From: Planctomycetes bacterium B3_Pla
GTDB lineage: Bacteria; Planctomycetota; Phycisphaerae; Sedimentisphaerales; Anaerobacaceae
Assembly (NCBI GenBank): GCA_005223045.1
Contig: NJBM01000003.1
Span: forward strand, 62,001 to 126,000
DNA length: 64,000 bases
Direction of reading: 5' to 3'
Positions 27,389 to 36,215 of this stretch are shown here, in pieces (position 1 is the stretch's first letter; each line of letters opens with the position of its first letter). The notes beneath the pieces were generated by a model. That model searched no databases, was not told the origin of the DNA, and was given only the letters and a program-made list of their open reading frames with translations. The position numbers were made by a program, and so were the translations under genes.

Positions 27389-27772
27389 ATGGTGACTCGA
27401 AGGCAGGAAAAAGTGGCTCGTGTGGTGAAGGAGGCGGTCAGCGACGCTATCGCCCACCATCTCAGCGATCCACGTATAGACGGCTTCGTGAGTGTGACGA
27501 GAGTCGATATGGCTCCTGACCTGCGCAACGCAGACGTATATGTCAGCATTTTTGGCAAGAACCAGGCGGCACAGAACAAGACTTTTACGGCAATAACGCA
27601 CGCCAAGAGCCGGATACAGTCTCTGCTTGCCGGCAAAGTGCAGAGCAAGTTCTGCCCTGTTCTGCATTTTTATAGAGATGAGAAGTTCAAGCAGACGCTT
27701 GAGACTATGGAGCTGATAGATCGGGCAGCCAGGGAATTCGAGGAAAGAGATTCAGACAATAAGGATGAGTAA
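27389..27772 (+). CDS. rbfA: Ribosome-binding factor A
   Basis: RbfA is a KH-like 30S maturation factor. The product begins MVTRRQEKVARVVKEAVSDA, then ISDPRI-type segment SDPRIDGFVSVTRVDMAPDL, ADVYVSIFG, and ends with the family's VLHFYRDEKFKQ-like strand and an acidic tail. Start chosen at the ATG 27389; a TTG at 27365 is in frame but unlikely. No good Shine-Dalgarno is present, and TATAAT overlaps the ATG. The 176-bp gap from infB contains a small hairpin (GTGCG/CGCAC near 27217-27234) but no T-run. Confidence 0.93.
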   Translation: MVTRRQEKVARVVKEAVSDAIAHHLSDPRIDGFVSVTRVDMAPDLRNADVYVSIFGKNQAAQNKTFTAITHAKSRIQSLLAGKVQSKFCPVLHFYRDEKFKQTLETMELIDRAAREFEERDSDNKDE

Positions 27773-27854
27773 ATGAATCGAAGTGTGGATGAGTCGGCAT
27801 ATATGCGTTTTTACACAGATGTGCACTCTCGTAGTCGTCCGTGCAGGGGCTGAT

Positions 27855-28598
27855 ATGAAGAACAGCAAAGATTATTCGGGAAAAATAAAAAAGTTATATC
27901 GCACGCTAAGACGTAAGCATCCGAAAGTTCTGCAAGTTACCTATGAGGAAATCGCCGACGCAATCGTTTACGCCGTCATTAGCGCCGAATTGAGCAAAAA
28001 GGCGGCGGACGCCGCTATGAAAAGATCCCGTGAGTATTTCGTTGACTGGAACGACTTGCGCGTCTCCCGGCCGGAAGAGATAGTCGAAGCGATGGGCAAG
28101 GACACGCGTACTGTAAGGAACATAGCTTCGACGCTTGTCCAGGTTCTGAATGGCGTGTTCAACCAATATCATAAACTCAGCCTGGAAGCATTGAAGAAGA
28201 TAGGCAAGCGCCCGGCCAAGCAAGCTCTTGAGAAGATTGACGGCGCGGGCCGCTTCGTTGTCGACTATTGTATGCTCACGTCTCTGCGGGGGCACGCCGT
28301 GCCGCTCACAGAAAAAATGCTCAACTATCTTAGAAGTAACGGCCTGGTCAATCCGGAAGCTGGTGAGCAGCAGATCGCAGGGTTTTTGGCCAAGCAAATT
28401 CCCGCTAAGAATGGATACAATTTCTACGCCCTGCTGCGGCGTGAGAGCGAAGCACGCGGAAGCGTGAAGAAAACGAAGAAGACCAAAACCGAAAGCAAAA
28501 AGAAAAAGAGCAAGACAACAACCAAGGCTAAGAAAAAAACAAAGAAAAAGAAGAAGAAAGAAGTGAAAAAGAAAGCATTAAGGAGAAAGAAGGCTTGA
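27855..28598 (+). CDS. EndoIII-like helix-hairpin-helix protein with lysine-rich tail
   Basis: Start taken at 27855 (MKNSKDYSG); the frame from 27783 adds an unlikely hydrophobic leader. Residues ~15-190 follow the layout of endonuclease III/HhH-GPD proteins: a six-helix part (VTYEEIADAIVYAVISAELS), then the HhH segment LEKIDGAGRFVVDYCML. At the HhH lysine position of Nth the residue is Phe (GRF), and the catalytic Asp segment is replaced by VPLTEKM, so the usual glycosylase/lyase chemistry looks lost. No 4Fe-4S cysteine cluster is present. The C-terminal ~50 residues are almost all Lys with Thr, Ser and Ala, suggesting nucleic-acid binding. It lies in the nusA operon, so a role in RNA or ribosome biology is possible. 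Confidence 0.6.
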   Translation: MKNSKDYSGKIKKLYRTLRRKHPKVLQVTYEEIADAIVYAVISAELSKKAADAAMKRSREYFVDWNDLRVSRPEEIVEAMGKDTRTVRNIASTLVQVLNGVFNQYHKLSLEALKKIGKRPAKQALEKIDGAGRFVVDYCMLTSLRGHAVPLTEKMLNYLRSNGLVNPEAGEQQIAGFLAKQIPAKNGYNFYALLRRESEARGSVKKTKKTKTESKKKKSKTTTKAKKKTKKKKKKEVKKKALRRKKA

Positions 28599-28635
28599 GG
28601 CGGATCATGAGATACGCCTCAAGAGAGACGAAACG

Positions 28636-29511
28636 ATGTCAGAACAAATACTAAAATTAGGCATTCCCGCAGGCAGTCTGCAAAAAGCGACTATCGAGCT
28701 TTTCGACAAAGCCGGTTTCCACATTCTCGATTCCAAAAGAAGCTACTTGCCCCACGTAAATGACGAGCAAATCCAGCTTATCATGTTGCGGGCACAGGAG
28801 ATGAGCAGATATGTCGAGGACGGGGTAATAGACGCCGGCATCACCGGCTACGACTGGATAATGGAAAACGGCTCGGATGTCGTCGAAGTCTGTGAACTTG
28901 CATACAGCAAGGCCACAAGCAATCCCGCGCGATGGGTGTTGGCCGTACCGAATGAATCGGCGGTCAGGAGCGCTGCGGATCTGGCTGACGGCATAATTGC
29001 GACTGAACTTGTTAATGTTACCATGAAGTACTTCGAAGAGAAGGGTATTGCCGTAAAGGTCGAGTTTAGCTGGGGCGCTACAGAGGTCAAGGCCCGGCTG
29101 GTGGATGCGATAGTGGAGCTTACCGAGACCGGCACATCGCTCAAGGCAAACAATCTGCGGATTATGGATACCTTAATAACCTCGACAACGAGGCTTATTG
29201 TCAATAAGCAGGCCTGGGACGACACATTCAAGCGAGAGAAAGTGGAAAATATCTCCATATTGCTCAAGGCTGCAATCGAGGCTCGCAGCAAAGTCGGCTT
29301 GAAGATGAACATAAAAAGGGGCGATTTGGAATCGATCCTGAAAATACTGCCGGCCGAAAAAAGTCCGACTGTCTCCTCACTGGCTGACCCTGATTTTGTG
29401 GCGATAGAGGTGATAATAGACGACAAAATCGAAAGGTCTCTCGTCCCGGCCCTGAAACGAGCCGGCGCATCCGGCGTGATTACGTATCCTCTAAATAAGG
29501 TCATTCACTGA
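28636..29511 (+). CDS. hisG: ATP phosphoribosyltransferase, long (HisG_L) form
   Basis: HisG makes the first committed intermediate of histidine synthesis from ATP and PRPP. The product has LGIPAGSLQKATIELFDKAG at the N-terminus, the GVIDAGITGYDWI motif, and VELTETGTSLKANNLRIMDT in the PRPP-binding part. At 291 aa it carries the C-terminal ACT-like regulatory domain (SPTVSSLADPDFVAIEVII, then GASGVITYPLNKVI), so it should be feedback-inhibited by histidine and not need HisZ. It follows the HhH gene by 37 bp. No other his genes are nearby. Confidence 0.95.
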   Translation: MSEQILKLGIPAGSLQKATIELFDKAGFHILDSKRSYLPHVNDEQIQLIMLRAQEMSRYVEDGVIDAGITGYDWIMENGSDVVEVCELAYSKATSNPARWVLAVPNESAVRSAADLADGIIATELVNVTMKYFEEKGIAVKVEFSWGATEVKARLVDAIVELTETGTSLKANNLRIMDTLITSTTRLIVNKQAWDDTFKREKVENISILLKAAIEARSKVGLKMNIKRGDLESILKILPAEKSPTVSSLADPDFVAIEVIIDDKIERSLVPALKRAGASGVITYPLNKVIH

Positions 29512-29625
29512 TAATTAGCGGGCTGCGAAGTACAGCCCTCTTGCCAAGTGGATCAAATCCGATACACTTGCACACGACAGCCGCCGAGGTGCTGTGGTGC
29601 AGTTAGGTCAATGGAATAATTTTCT

Positions 29626-30783
29626 GTGGTAAAGCAAATTGCCATTTTGGGTTCGACCGGATCGATAGGCAGAAATGCGCTTCAGGTAATCGACGCGCTC
29701 GGGCCGGGCTACCAGGTTGTTGCATTGAGCGCTCATACAAATGTGCAACTACTGGCCGAGCAGGCCAGGCGGTATCGACCCGCGTTCGTTGCTGTGACCG
29801 ACACGGACTGTGCACCGCAGCTTGGCAAATTGATCGCGGACCCGGATGTTGAGATTCTTGCCGGACCCGACAGCCTGGCCGACATTGCCCAGCTCGAAGA
29901 GGTGGATATCGTTCTTGCCGCAGTTGTCGGCGCCGCAGGTCTACCGGCGATTCTTGCCGCCGGGCGCAAAGGCAAGAGACTCGCAATCGCCAACAAAGAG
30001 CCGCTCGTCATCGCCGGAGAGCTGCTCAGAAAAGAAACTGAGAAAAACGGCGGCGTCATCCTGCCTGTGGACAGCGAACATTCAGCCGTCTTCCAGGCGA
30101 TGCAGTCGGGCAGCCCCGAAGAGGTCAAGAGAATCATCCTTACCGGTTCCGGCGGACCCTTCAGGGAGGCTACCGCCCGGGACATTCAAAATGCAACGTT
30201 GGAGGAAGCCCTTTCCCATCCTGTTTGGAGCATGGGGCCCAAAATCACCATTGACTCGGCTACCATGATGAACAAGGCATTTGAGATCATCGAGGCCCGC
30301 TGGCTTTTTGATATGCCGGTCGAAAAGATAGAGGTTTTGATTCATCCTGAGTCAATAGTCCATTCACTCGTCGAGTTTGTGGACGGCTCGACGATAGCCC
30401 AGCTTGGGGAGCCGGACATGTGTCTTCCCATTCAATATGCTCTGACTTATCCGGCGCGGGTAGCCGGGATTGCCAGGGAGCTTCGGCTCGAGGAAATAGG
30501 TCAACTGACGTTCGCAAAACCGAATCTGGATACGTTTCGTGCGCTGTCGCTGGCTTATGAGGTCGCCCGAGCCGGAGGCACGGCGCCGGTGGTCTTCAAC
30601 GCCGCAAACGAAGCCGCCGTCGAAGAGTTCTTGGCGGGCAGAATCAAATTTGTTAGTATAGTCGAGTTTATCGAACATTGCCTGAACAAGCATAGTATTA
30701 AAGCAACGGTGTCCCTCGAAGAGCTGCTTGAGGCGGATGCCTGGGCCAGAAGAGAAGTGACGGAGCTGGCATGTAGCGTGTAG
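29626..30783 (+). CDS. dxr: 1-deoxy-D-xylulose 5-phosphate reductoisomerase
   Basis: Dxr (IspC) makes MEP in isoprenoid synthesis. The start is a GTG at 29626; the ATG shortly before it is followed by a stop. Signatures: NADPH loop ILGSTGSIGRNAL, NKEPLVIAGE, LPVDSEHSAVFQ (metal/substrate), and HPESIVHSLVEFVDGS. The length of 385 aa is standard. The dxr-rseP order is the common bacterial arrangement. The weak start site and 114-bp gap from hisG allow a separate promoter, but none is clear. Confidence 0.95.
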   Translation: MVKQIAILGSTGSIGRNALQVIDALGPGYQVVALSAHTNVQLLAEQARRYRPAFVAVTDTDCAPQLGKLIADPDVEILAGPDSLADIAQLEEVDIVLAAVVGAAGLPAILAAGRKGKRLAIANKEPLVIAGELLRKETEKNGGVILPVDSEHSAVFQAMQSGSPEEVKRIILTGSGGPFREATARDIQNATLEEALSHPVWSMGPKITIDSATMMNKAFEIIEARWLFDMPVEKIEVLIHPESIVHSLVEFVDGSTIAQLGEPDMCLPIQYALTYPARVAGIARELRLEEIGQLTFAKPNLDTFRALSLAYEVARAGGTAPVVFNAANEAAVEEFLAGRIKFVSIVEFIEHCLNKHSIKATVSLEELLEADAWARREVTELACSV

Positions 30784-30818
30784 AGTCTCGTCCGTTAGCT
30801 GATTATGGAGGCGTTGTA

Positions 30819-32948
30819 ATGTCTAAGACAAAGGAATTGTACGGCAAGTATTCCAAGGCTTTTTTGATATCCGTCATTCTTGTTGTAATTCTCTATTTCA
30901 TTGTTCGAAACGTCGGTGCATTCGGTAACGTGCTGCTGGTCCTGCTCGGATTTGGAGCGGTGGTCATGGTCCACGAGTTCGGCCATTTCGTTGCCGCCAA
31001 GCTGGGCGGCATAAAGGTCGAAGCATTTTCTATTTTCATGCCCCCGATTCTATTAGGTATGCAAAGAACGGAAGATGGCCTTAGATTCAGGGTATTGCCG
31101 GAGATTTTTCCCAACGAAGACGAAGAGTCCGATGAAGGCGCGTTGAATTTCACTGTCGGCCGCAAGGGCAGCCCCAGCGAAACGGAATATCGTATCGGTC
31201 TTATCCCGTTTGGCGGTTTTGTAAAGATGCTTGGCCAGGAGGACACGGGGTCGGCCGAAGGCAGTGATGACCCCCGTTCGTTCGCCAACAAACCGACTCA
31301 TATACGTGCGGCTGTCCTGGCGGCGGGAGTCACTTTCAATGTGATCAGCGCGGTTATAATCTTCATGATAGCCTTCCTTGTCGGTATAAAGCTGCCGCCC
31401 GCCTTGGTTGGCGACGTAATTCCGGATTCGGCGGCGGCGCGCGCAGGTCTCAAGCCGGGTGATGAAATAATTGAGATTGAAGGCAAAGACGACGACCTTG
31501 ACTTCAGTAACATCGCCATAGCGGCAGCATTGTCCGGCAGGGATGAAAAGGTCCCGATGAGAGTCAGGCACGCCGACGGTTCCGAGGAAGACCTGGAGCT
31601 TATCGCCGAACAACTGCCGGGCGAGTCAATGAGGGGCTTCGGCATTCTGGCGCCGGGGGCTCTGACCATTGCAAGACTGCCGGAAGATGACGCCGAGTAC
31701 TTGCGTTTGAAAACAGGGCTGCTTCCGGGCGACAACGTCGAGTCTGTTGACGGCAAACATGTGGCCGTAAGCTGGGAGTTCCGTCGGGCGGTTCAGCATA
31801 CCCTGGCGCCGGAAGTGACGCTTTTGGTCGAACGCGCCGCAGACGACGGCCGGATCGAGGTGGTCGAAACACAAGTTCGATTGAATGTGCGGGCCACCAA
31901 CAGTTATGACGTTGAGTCTGAAGGCCAGTTGAGCCATATCTGTTCGATGGTTCCGCGTTTACGGGTGACCAGTGTTGCAGACGAACAGGATGCAGCGGGT
32001 GGGGAAACTGAGCCGGGCCTGCGAAGCAGCGACATTGTTCTTGCCGTTGGCAATGCAGAGAATCCCACTTATAAGCAAATGCGCGACATTACTACCGGGC
32101 ACAAAGACAAAGAGTTATCTGTAAAAGTGCTCCGCCGTGATGACGCAGGCGGTGAAAAGATTCGTACGGTCACCGTTCTTCCCAAACGTCGGAGCGACGA
32201 CGGCAGGGTAATAATTGGAATCGGCCTTGGGCTCGATTTCGAGCATGCGGTCGTGGCCAGGACTATCGCTGCCGCGGGCGGACCGGAGAAGCTTGAAATA
32301 CCGCAGGGAGCGGTGATAACAGCCGTAGATGGGGCGCCGGTTTCAAGTTTCTATGATGTGGTCCGTGAAATCAGGCGGTACCCGGGCGAGCGAATCACGA
32401 TCGATTGGCGTCTCGATGCCGAAACGGCCGGTAATATTGCCCTGGATGTTGGCACAACCGAAGGGTTTATCTCTGTTAAGTCTGAATTCGCCGAATTTAT
32501 TCCACTCGATAATCTGGAAAAAATATACAAAGCCGACGGCCCCATTGACGCTGTAGTGATGGGGTATAGAAAGACGCTTATGTTCATCGCCCAGACGTAC
32601 GTGACATTGAAACGTCTGGTTGGCGGGCTTGTCAGCCCGAAGAATCTTATGGGACCTGTCGGCATTATATCTATCAGCTACAAAATTGTCGCTCAACGGC
32701 CGTTTGTTTACTACGTCTATTTTCTCGGCCTGATCAGCGCCGTGATTGCCGTGTTCAACTTCCTGCCTCTGCCCCCTCTTGATGGGGGACTTGTCGTGCT
32801 TCTGTTTGTTGAGAAAGTCAAGGGGTCGGCGTTCAGCGAGCGCATACAAACGGTAATAGCCTACACGGGCTGGGTACTGATACTGGCGCTCTTTCTCTAC
32901 GTTACATTTAACGATATTCTCAGGACATTTTTCGGCTATGGGTTATGA
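30819..32948 (+). CDS. rseP: Enlarged site-2 protease RseP with multiple PDZ-like domains
   Basis: RseP-type intramembrane zinc proteases cut anti-sigma factors and signal peptide remnants. GGAGG lies 7 nt before the ATG. The metal site is VHEFGHF (residues 51-57), and the distal membrane motif NFLPLPPLDGG lies near residue 640. Between them are about four PDZ-like segments: GDVIPDSAAARAGLKPGDEI (~200-270), GLLPGDNVESVDGKHV (~295-345), EPGLRSSDIVLAVG (~390-460) and IPQGAVITAVDGAPV (~490-545). At 709 aa it is much longer than E. coli RseP (~450 aa, two PDZ). It follows dxr by 35 bp. Confidence 0.9.
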   Translation: MSKTKELYGKYSKAFLISVILVVILYFIVRNVGAFGNVLLVLLGFGAVVMVHEFGHFVAAKLGGIKVEAFSIFMPPILLGMQRTEDGLRFRVLPEIFPNEDEESDEGALNFTVGRKGSPSETEYRIGLIPFGGFVKMLGQEDTGSAEGSDDPRSFANKPTHIRAAVLAAGVTFNVISAVIIFMIAFLVGIKLPPALVGDVIPDSAAARAGLKPGDEIIEIEGKDDDLDFSNIAIAAALSGRDEKVPMRVRHADGSEEDLELIAEQLPGESMRGFGILAPGALTIARLPEDDAEYLRLKTGLLPGDNVESVDGKHVAVSWEFRRAVQHTLAPEVTLLVERAADDGRIEVVETQVRLNVRATNSYDVESEGQLSHICSMVPRLRVTSVADEQDAAGGETEPGLRSSDIVLAVGNAENPTYKQMRDITTGHKDKELSVKVLRRDDAGGEKIRTVTVLPKRRSDDGRVIIGIGLGLDFEHAVVARTIAAAGGPEKLEIPQGAVITAVDGAPVSSFYDVVREIRRYPGERITIDWRLDAETAGNIALDVGTTEGFISVKSEFAEFIPLDNLEKIYKADGPIDAVVMGYRKTLMFIAQTYVTLKRLVGGLVSPKNLMGPVGIISISYKIVAQRPFVYYVYFLGLISAVIAVFNFLPLPPLDGGLVVLLFVEKVKGSAFSERIQTVIAYTGWVLILALFLYVTFNDILRTFFGYGL

Positions 32949-32996
32949 GCCCCGGGCTGTGCATTGAATTTTCGCTCCCGGAGAGAGGATTCGATA

Positions 32997-34349
32997 GTGT
33001 CGGATTTGCCGGAGAAAATATCTTCGCACAAGTATCACGACGGCATTTTCGGCGCTCTGCACGAGCAGGATGAAGAAGTTTATCAGCTTATAACCAGAGA
33101 ATACGAAAGGCTGTGCAGCAGCATACAGCTTATCGCCGCCGAGAATCAGTGTTCGAGAGCGGTCCTGGCGGCCCTTGGCTCAATCGTCCAGAACAAGACA
33201 ACTGAAGGCTTCCCCGGAGCAAGATACCACGGCGGCTGTGAAATCGTCGACGACGTGGAGAGGCTGGCCGTGAGCAGGGCCAAAGAGGCCTTCGGCGCTC
33301 AATACGCAAATGTGCAGCCGCATTCCGGCACCTGCGCCAACCACATTGTCCTTACCGCACTGCTCGAGAGCGGTGACAAAGTGCTGAGTCTCGGGTTGGA
33401 TCAGGGAGGACATCTGTCACACGGGGCAAAGGTTTCCTTTAGCGGCAAATTCTTCAACGTGCAAAACTATTACGTTGATGAGGAAACTTTTCTGCTCGAC
33501 TACAGTGCCGTCCGGGACAAGGCTATTGCGTTCAGACCCAAACTGATTATATGCGGCGCCAGCGCATATTCACGCGTGATAGATTTTCAAAAGTTCCGTC
33601 AAATAGCGGATGAAGCTCGAGCGTATCTCTTAGCGGACATCTCACATATTGCAGGGCTGGTTATTGCCGGAGCGCATCCGTCGCCGATAGATCACGCCCA
33701 TTTTACGACAACGAGCACGTACAAGCCGGGAGGCCCCAGAGGCGGTCTGATATTGATGGGTCGAGACCGTGATACAAGAATAGCCGTCTCAGGCAACAAG
33801 ATAGCCTTGTCGCAACTTATCCAAAAGACAACGTTTCCGGGAATGCAGGGGACGCCCTATTTGAATAATGTGGCTGCCAAGGCGGTCTTCTTCCGAGAGA
33901 CGCTTTCCGATAAGTACAAAACCAGACAATTCAAGATCATAGAAAACGCCAAGAGATTGGCAAACGCCATGCTTACTTTGGGATATGACGTTGTGACCGG
34001 CGGAACGGACAACCACATGGCCCTGATAAACGTCGCGAATCTGCAAGACGGCATGACTGGCATCACAGCACAAAAGTGCCTTGAAGACTGTGGTATAATC
34101 GTGAACAAGAACAGACTACCCTACGACAAGAAAGGCGCTGCGCTTGCCAGCGGCATCAGATTGGGCACGCCTATCGTTACCAGGAACCAAATGGGAACAG
34201 AGCAAATGGACACTGTCGCGGCGTTAATCGACACTGTTTTGAGGAACGCCAAGGTAACTGCGAACACGGAATACGAAATCGATGCGTCCATCAGAGACGG
34301 GATCCGAGACAAAGTAAGGCAACTTTGCGAGAAATTCCCTTCTCACTGA
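32997..34349 (+). CDS. Divergent serine hydroxymethyltransferase-like PLP enzyme
   Basis: GTG 32997 is preferred over a TTG at 32964 because GAGAGG lies 8 nt upstream; product ~450 aa. The whole SHMT fold is recognisable: IQLIAAENQCSRAVLAALGS, EGFPGARYHGGCEIVDDVE, ANVQPHSGTCANHIV, ADISHIAGLVIAGAHPSP and SGIRLGTPIVTR. Differences from standard GlyA: the lysine motif reads TTTSTYKPGGPRGG, where GlyA has HKTLxGPRGG (His to Tyr before the PLP lysine, and one residue fewer between lysine and GPRGG), and RYYGG is RYHGG. It may be a true SHMT with a drifted active site or a related aldolase/transferase with another substrate. It ends the nusA-rseP gene run 15-50 bp after rseP. Confidence 0.75.
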   Translation: MSDLPEKISSHKYHDGIFGALHEQDEEVYQLITREYERLCSSIQLIAAENQCSRAVLAALGSIVQNKTTEGFPGARYHGGCEIVDDVERLAVSRAKEAFGAQYANVQPHSGTCANHIVLTALLESGDKVLSLGLDQGGHLSHGAKVSFSGKFFNVQNYYVDEETFLLDYSAVRDKAIAFRPKLIICGASAYSRVIDFQKFRQIADEARAYLLADISHIAGLVIAGAHPSPIDHAHFTTTSTYKPGGPRGGLILMGRDRDTRIAVSGNKIALSQLIQKTTFPGMQGTPYLNNVAAKAVFFRETLSDKYKTRQFKIIENAKRLANAMLTLGYDVVTGGTDNHMALINVANLQDGMTGITAQKCLEDCGIIVNKNRLPYDKKGAALASGIRLGTPIVTRNQMGTEQMDTVAALIDTVLRNAKVTANTEYEIDASIRDGIRDKVRQLCEKFPSH

Positions 34350-34371
34350 GAACGGGGCCGGTTCCCTGTTC
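34350..34371. terminator. Possible bidirectional hairpin between convergent genes
   Basis: GAACGGGG and CCCTGTTC can pair around a short loop in the 20-bp gap between the SHMT-like and FkbM genes. There is no T-run on either side, so its role as a terminator is uncertain. Confidence 0.3.
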
Positions 34372-35131
34372 AACCGCCAAATCTGACGTATATGTCACCA
34401 ACTGTACCCGTATTTCGCAGCGACTCCAGACTCTCGCGTATTTGTAGATATGGGCACCATTCCGGCAGGACGAAAGTCATTGGCTGGTCCTCAAGGCAGT
34501 AGTTGAATTCAGCGGGACCAATTCCGAAAAGGTAATCTATGCAACTCAGGGTCGAATCCATCAATTCAGGGGTGAACTCGAAGCAGGCCGCGCTGACCGG
34601 CTGTGACAGACCTTTGAGAGCTTCGTATTCGAATCCCTCAACGTCTATTTTCATAAACGCCGGTTTTCCATGTTGTGAAATTAAATCGTCCAGAGTCACT
34701 ACGGGCACTGTTACAGTTCTATTCCAGGTGCAGCTCGAGTATCTGCCGCTGGCTTTGACGCTTTCTATCCACTTCGTTGAGAGCGACGAGAGCGAGTGTG
34801 AGTCGCAAATCATCATCTCCGCCTGGCCCTGTTTGTCCCCGACCGCCTTTTGGACCAGGACCACCTTGTTGTTGTTGCCGTATTTCTTTCTGAGCAGAGC
34901 CATACAGTGATCTTGCGGCTCAACCGTAATTACAGTAGCGCCCAATTTCAGAAAAACTCCGGTTCTGCGCCCCACATTCGCGCCGATATCGAAACAGATG
35001 TCGCCGCTGCTTACAAACTGAGAATAGAACTTCACATACTCCGCTTCCGTCCCTGCGAGCCATTTCTTCAGGTCCACAACCGCATCGTAAAGACGACAGG
35101 CCCGCAGAATTTTTCGTATTACTCTATTCAC
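34370..35131 (-). CDS. FkbM-family methyltransferase
   Basis: The 253-aa product has the FkbM class I methyltransferase core: ICFDIGANVGRRTGVFLKLG (residues ~45-64) and VITVEPQ, followed by VTLDDLISQHGKPAFMKIDV and EGFEYEALKGL. The start is a GTG with AAGGA 9 nt upstream. Family members put methyl groups on sugars or small molecules, often in polysaccharide clusters. It is the last gene of a nine-gene minus-strand glycan cluster. Confidence 0.85.
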   Translation of the reverse strand: MNRVIRKILRACRLYDAVVDLKKWLAGTEAEYVKFYSQFVSSGDICFDIGANVGRRTGVFLKLGATVITVEPQDHCMALLRKKYGNNNKVVLVQKAVGDKQGQAEMMICDSHSLSSLSTKWIESVKASGRYSSCTWNRTVTVPVVTLDDLISQHGKPAFMKIDVEGFEYEALKGLSQPVSAACFEFTPELMDSTLSCIDYLFGIGPAEFNYCLEDQPMTFVLPEWCPYLQIRESLESLRNTGTVGDIYVRFGG

Positions 35132-35143
35132 TAAAGTATCCTT

Positions 35144-36202
35144 TCAGAATTCGCGTTGAAGATCATGCCCGGGAATCTCCTTGCTCTTGTCCTGCTGCCT
35201 CACACTATTGGACGTAGCGGCGGCAGACGCCCAGCGCAGTTGGAATATCGCTCCGATACCAGCCATAAAGATTAACGCTGAGAACAATACCATCGACATC
35301 AGCAGCGCCGCCGGTTTGCCCACGCCGTATATCGACAAAAGCGATATGAGCATGGACTCCCTTATTCCGAGGTTGGCCACTGATATCGGTAGTCTGCCTA
35401 AAGCGTATATGACAACACATAGCCACAAGAGTACAAATGCCGACACGGTTATATTTGCACTTTTGGCAGCCAGTACATACGTAGCAACACCGCCAATTAG
35501 AGTGCCGATCATAGTGATCAGTGCAACAGTCAGGTGAAATCGCCAGCCGACAGTCTGAAAGACGGCGATTTGCTCGAGTATTTCCCGGCTTTTTTGGCGT
35601 ACCCTCGATGGCAAAGGTCTTAACAAAAACCCGATGATTTCAAGCATTTTCCCGCCGGTGCTCTTGCTCAATATCAGCAAAGCGAACAGTAAGACCGATG
35701 TCAGCGAGACACCGCAAACCACAGGCAATACCCACTGGTTCCCTGTATCGGCGATTAGCAGCGACGTCGGATTGGTAGCTATCAACGCGGCAAATCCTAA
35801 CACCATCATCAGAGACACGGTTAAGAATTGATTGTACAGCATGCTGCTAAAAACATTACTGCCTTTTCCCGTACTTCTTTTCAGGATATACCATTTGACG
35901 CCTGTGCTGAGCATTCCGGGTATGACCATGCTGTAGAGGCACGTTACCGTAGTGGCGCCGAATATCGTGGCACAGCCGACGTTGCAGCCTTGTCTTTTCA
36001 AGATGAGCTGCATTTTGTAGGAGCGAATCCAGAAAAGTACTATGGTCAGCCCCCAGATGGCTATCAGGAACTCCCATCTGGCCATCTTTACAGTCTGCCG
36101 GAATTCCCCGAGATCAACCTGCATAAAGACCCAGACCAATAAGGCGGTCGTAACCAGAATCCTGGCAAAAAGTTTGACTAATTGTCTGCCGCGAGTAGTC
36201 AT
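35144..36202 (-). CDS. UPF0104 / lysylphosphatidylglycerol-synthase-type integral membrane protein
   Basis: The 352-aa protein has about eight hydrophobic helices (ILVTTALLVWVFMQV, FLTVSLMMVLGFAALI, AALLMSMVLFSALIFMAGIG). It shows the family pattern IPISVANLGIRESMLISLLSIYG-like near the C-terminus (PISVANLGIRE) and VIPGMLSTGVKWYILKR in the middle. Such proteins resemble the flippase part of MprF and are common in polysaccharide clusters, where they may move lipid-linked intermediates. Spaced 12-13 bp from its neighbours, consistent with one operon. Confidence 0.82.
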   Translation of the reverse strand: MTTRGRQLVKLFARILVTTALLVWVFMQVDLGEFRQTVKMARWEFLIAIWGLTIVLFWIRSYKMQLILKRQGCNVGCATIFGATTVTCLYSMVIPGMLSTGVKWYILKRSTGKGSNVFSSMLYNQFLTVSLMMVLGFAALIATNPTSLLIADTGNQWVLPVVCGVSLTSVLLFALLILSKSTGGKMLEIIGFLLRPLPSRVRQKSREILEQIAVFQTVGWRFHLTVALITMIGTLIGGVATYVLAAKSANITVSAFVLLWLCVVIYALGRLPISVANLGIRESMLISLLSIYGVGKPAALLMSMVLFSALIFMAGIGAIFQLRWASAAATSNSVRQQDKSKEIPGHDLQREF

Positions 36203-36215
36203 ATTCTGTTCTGGA

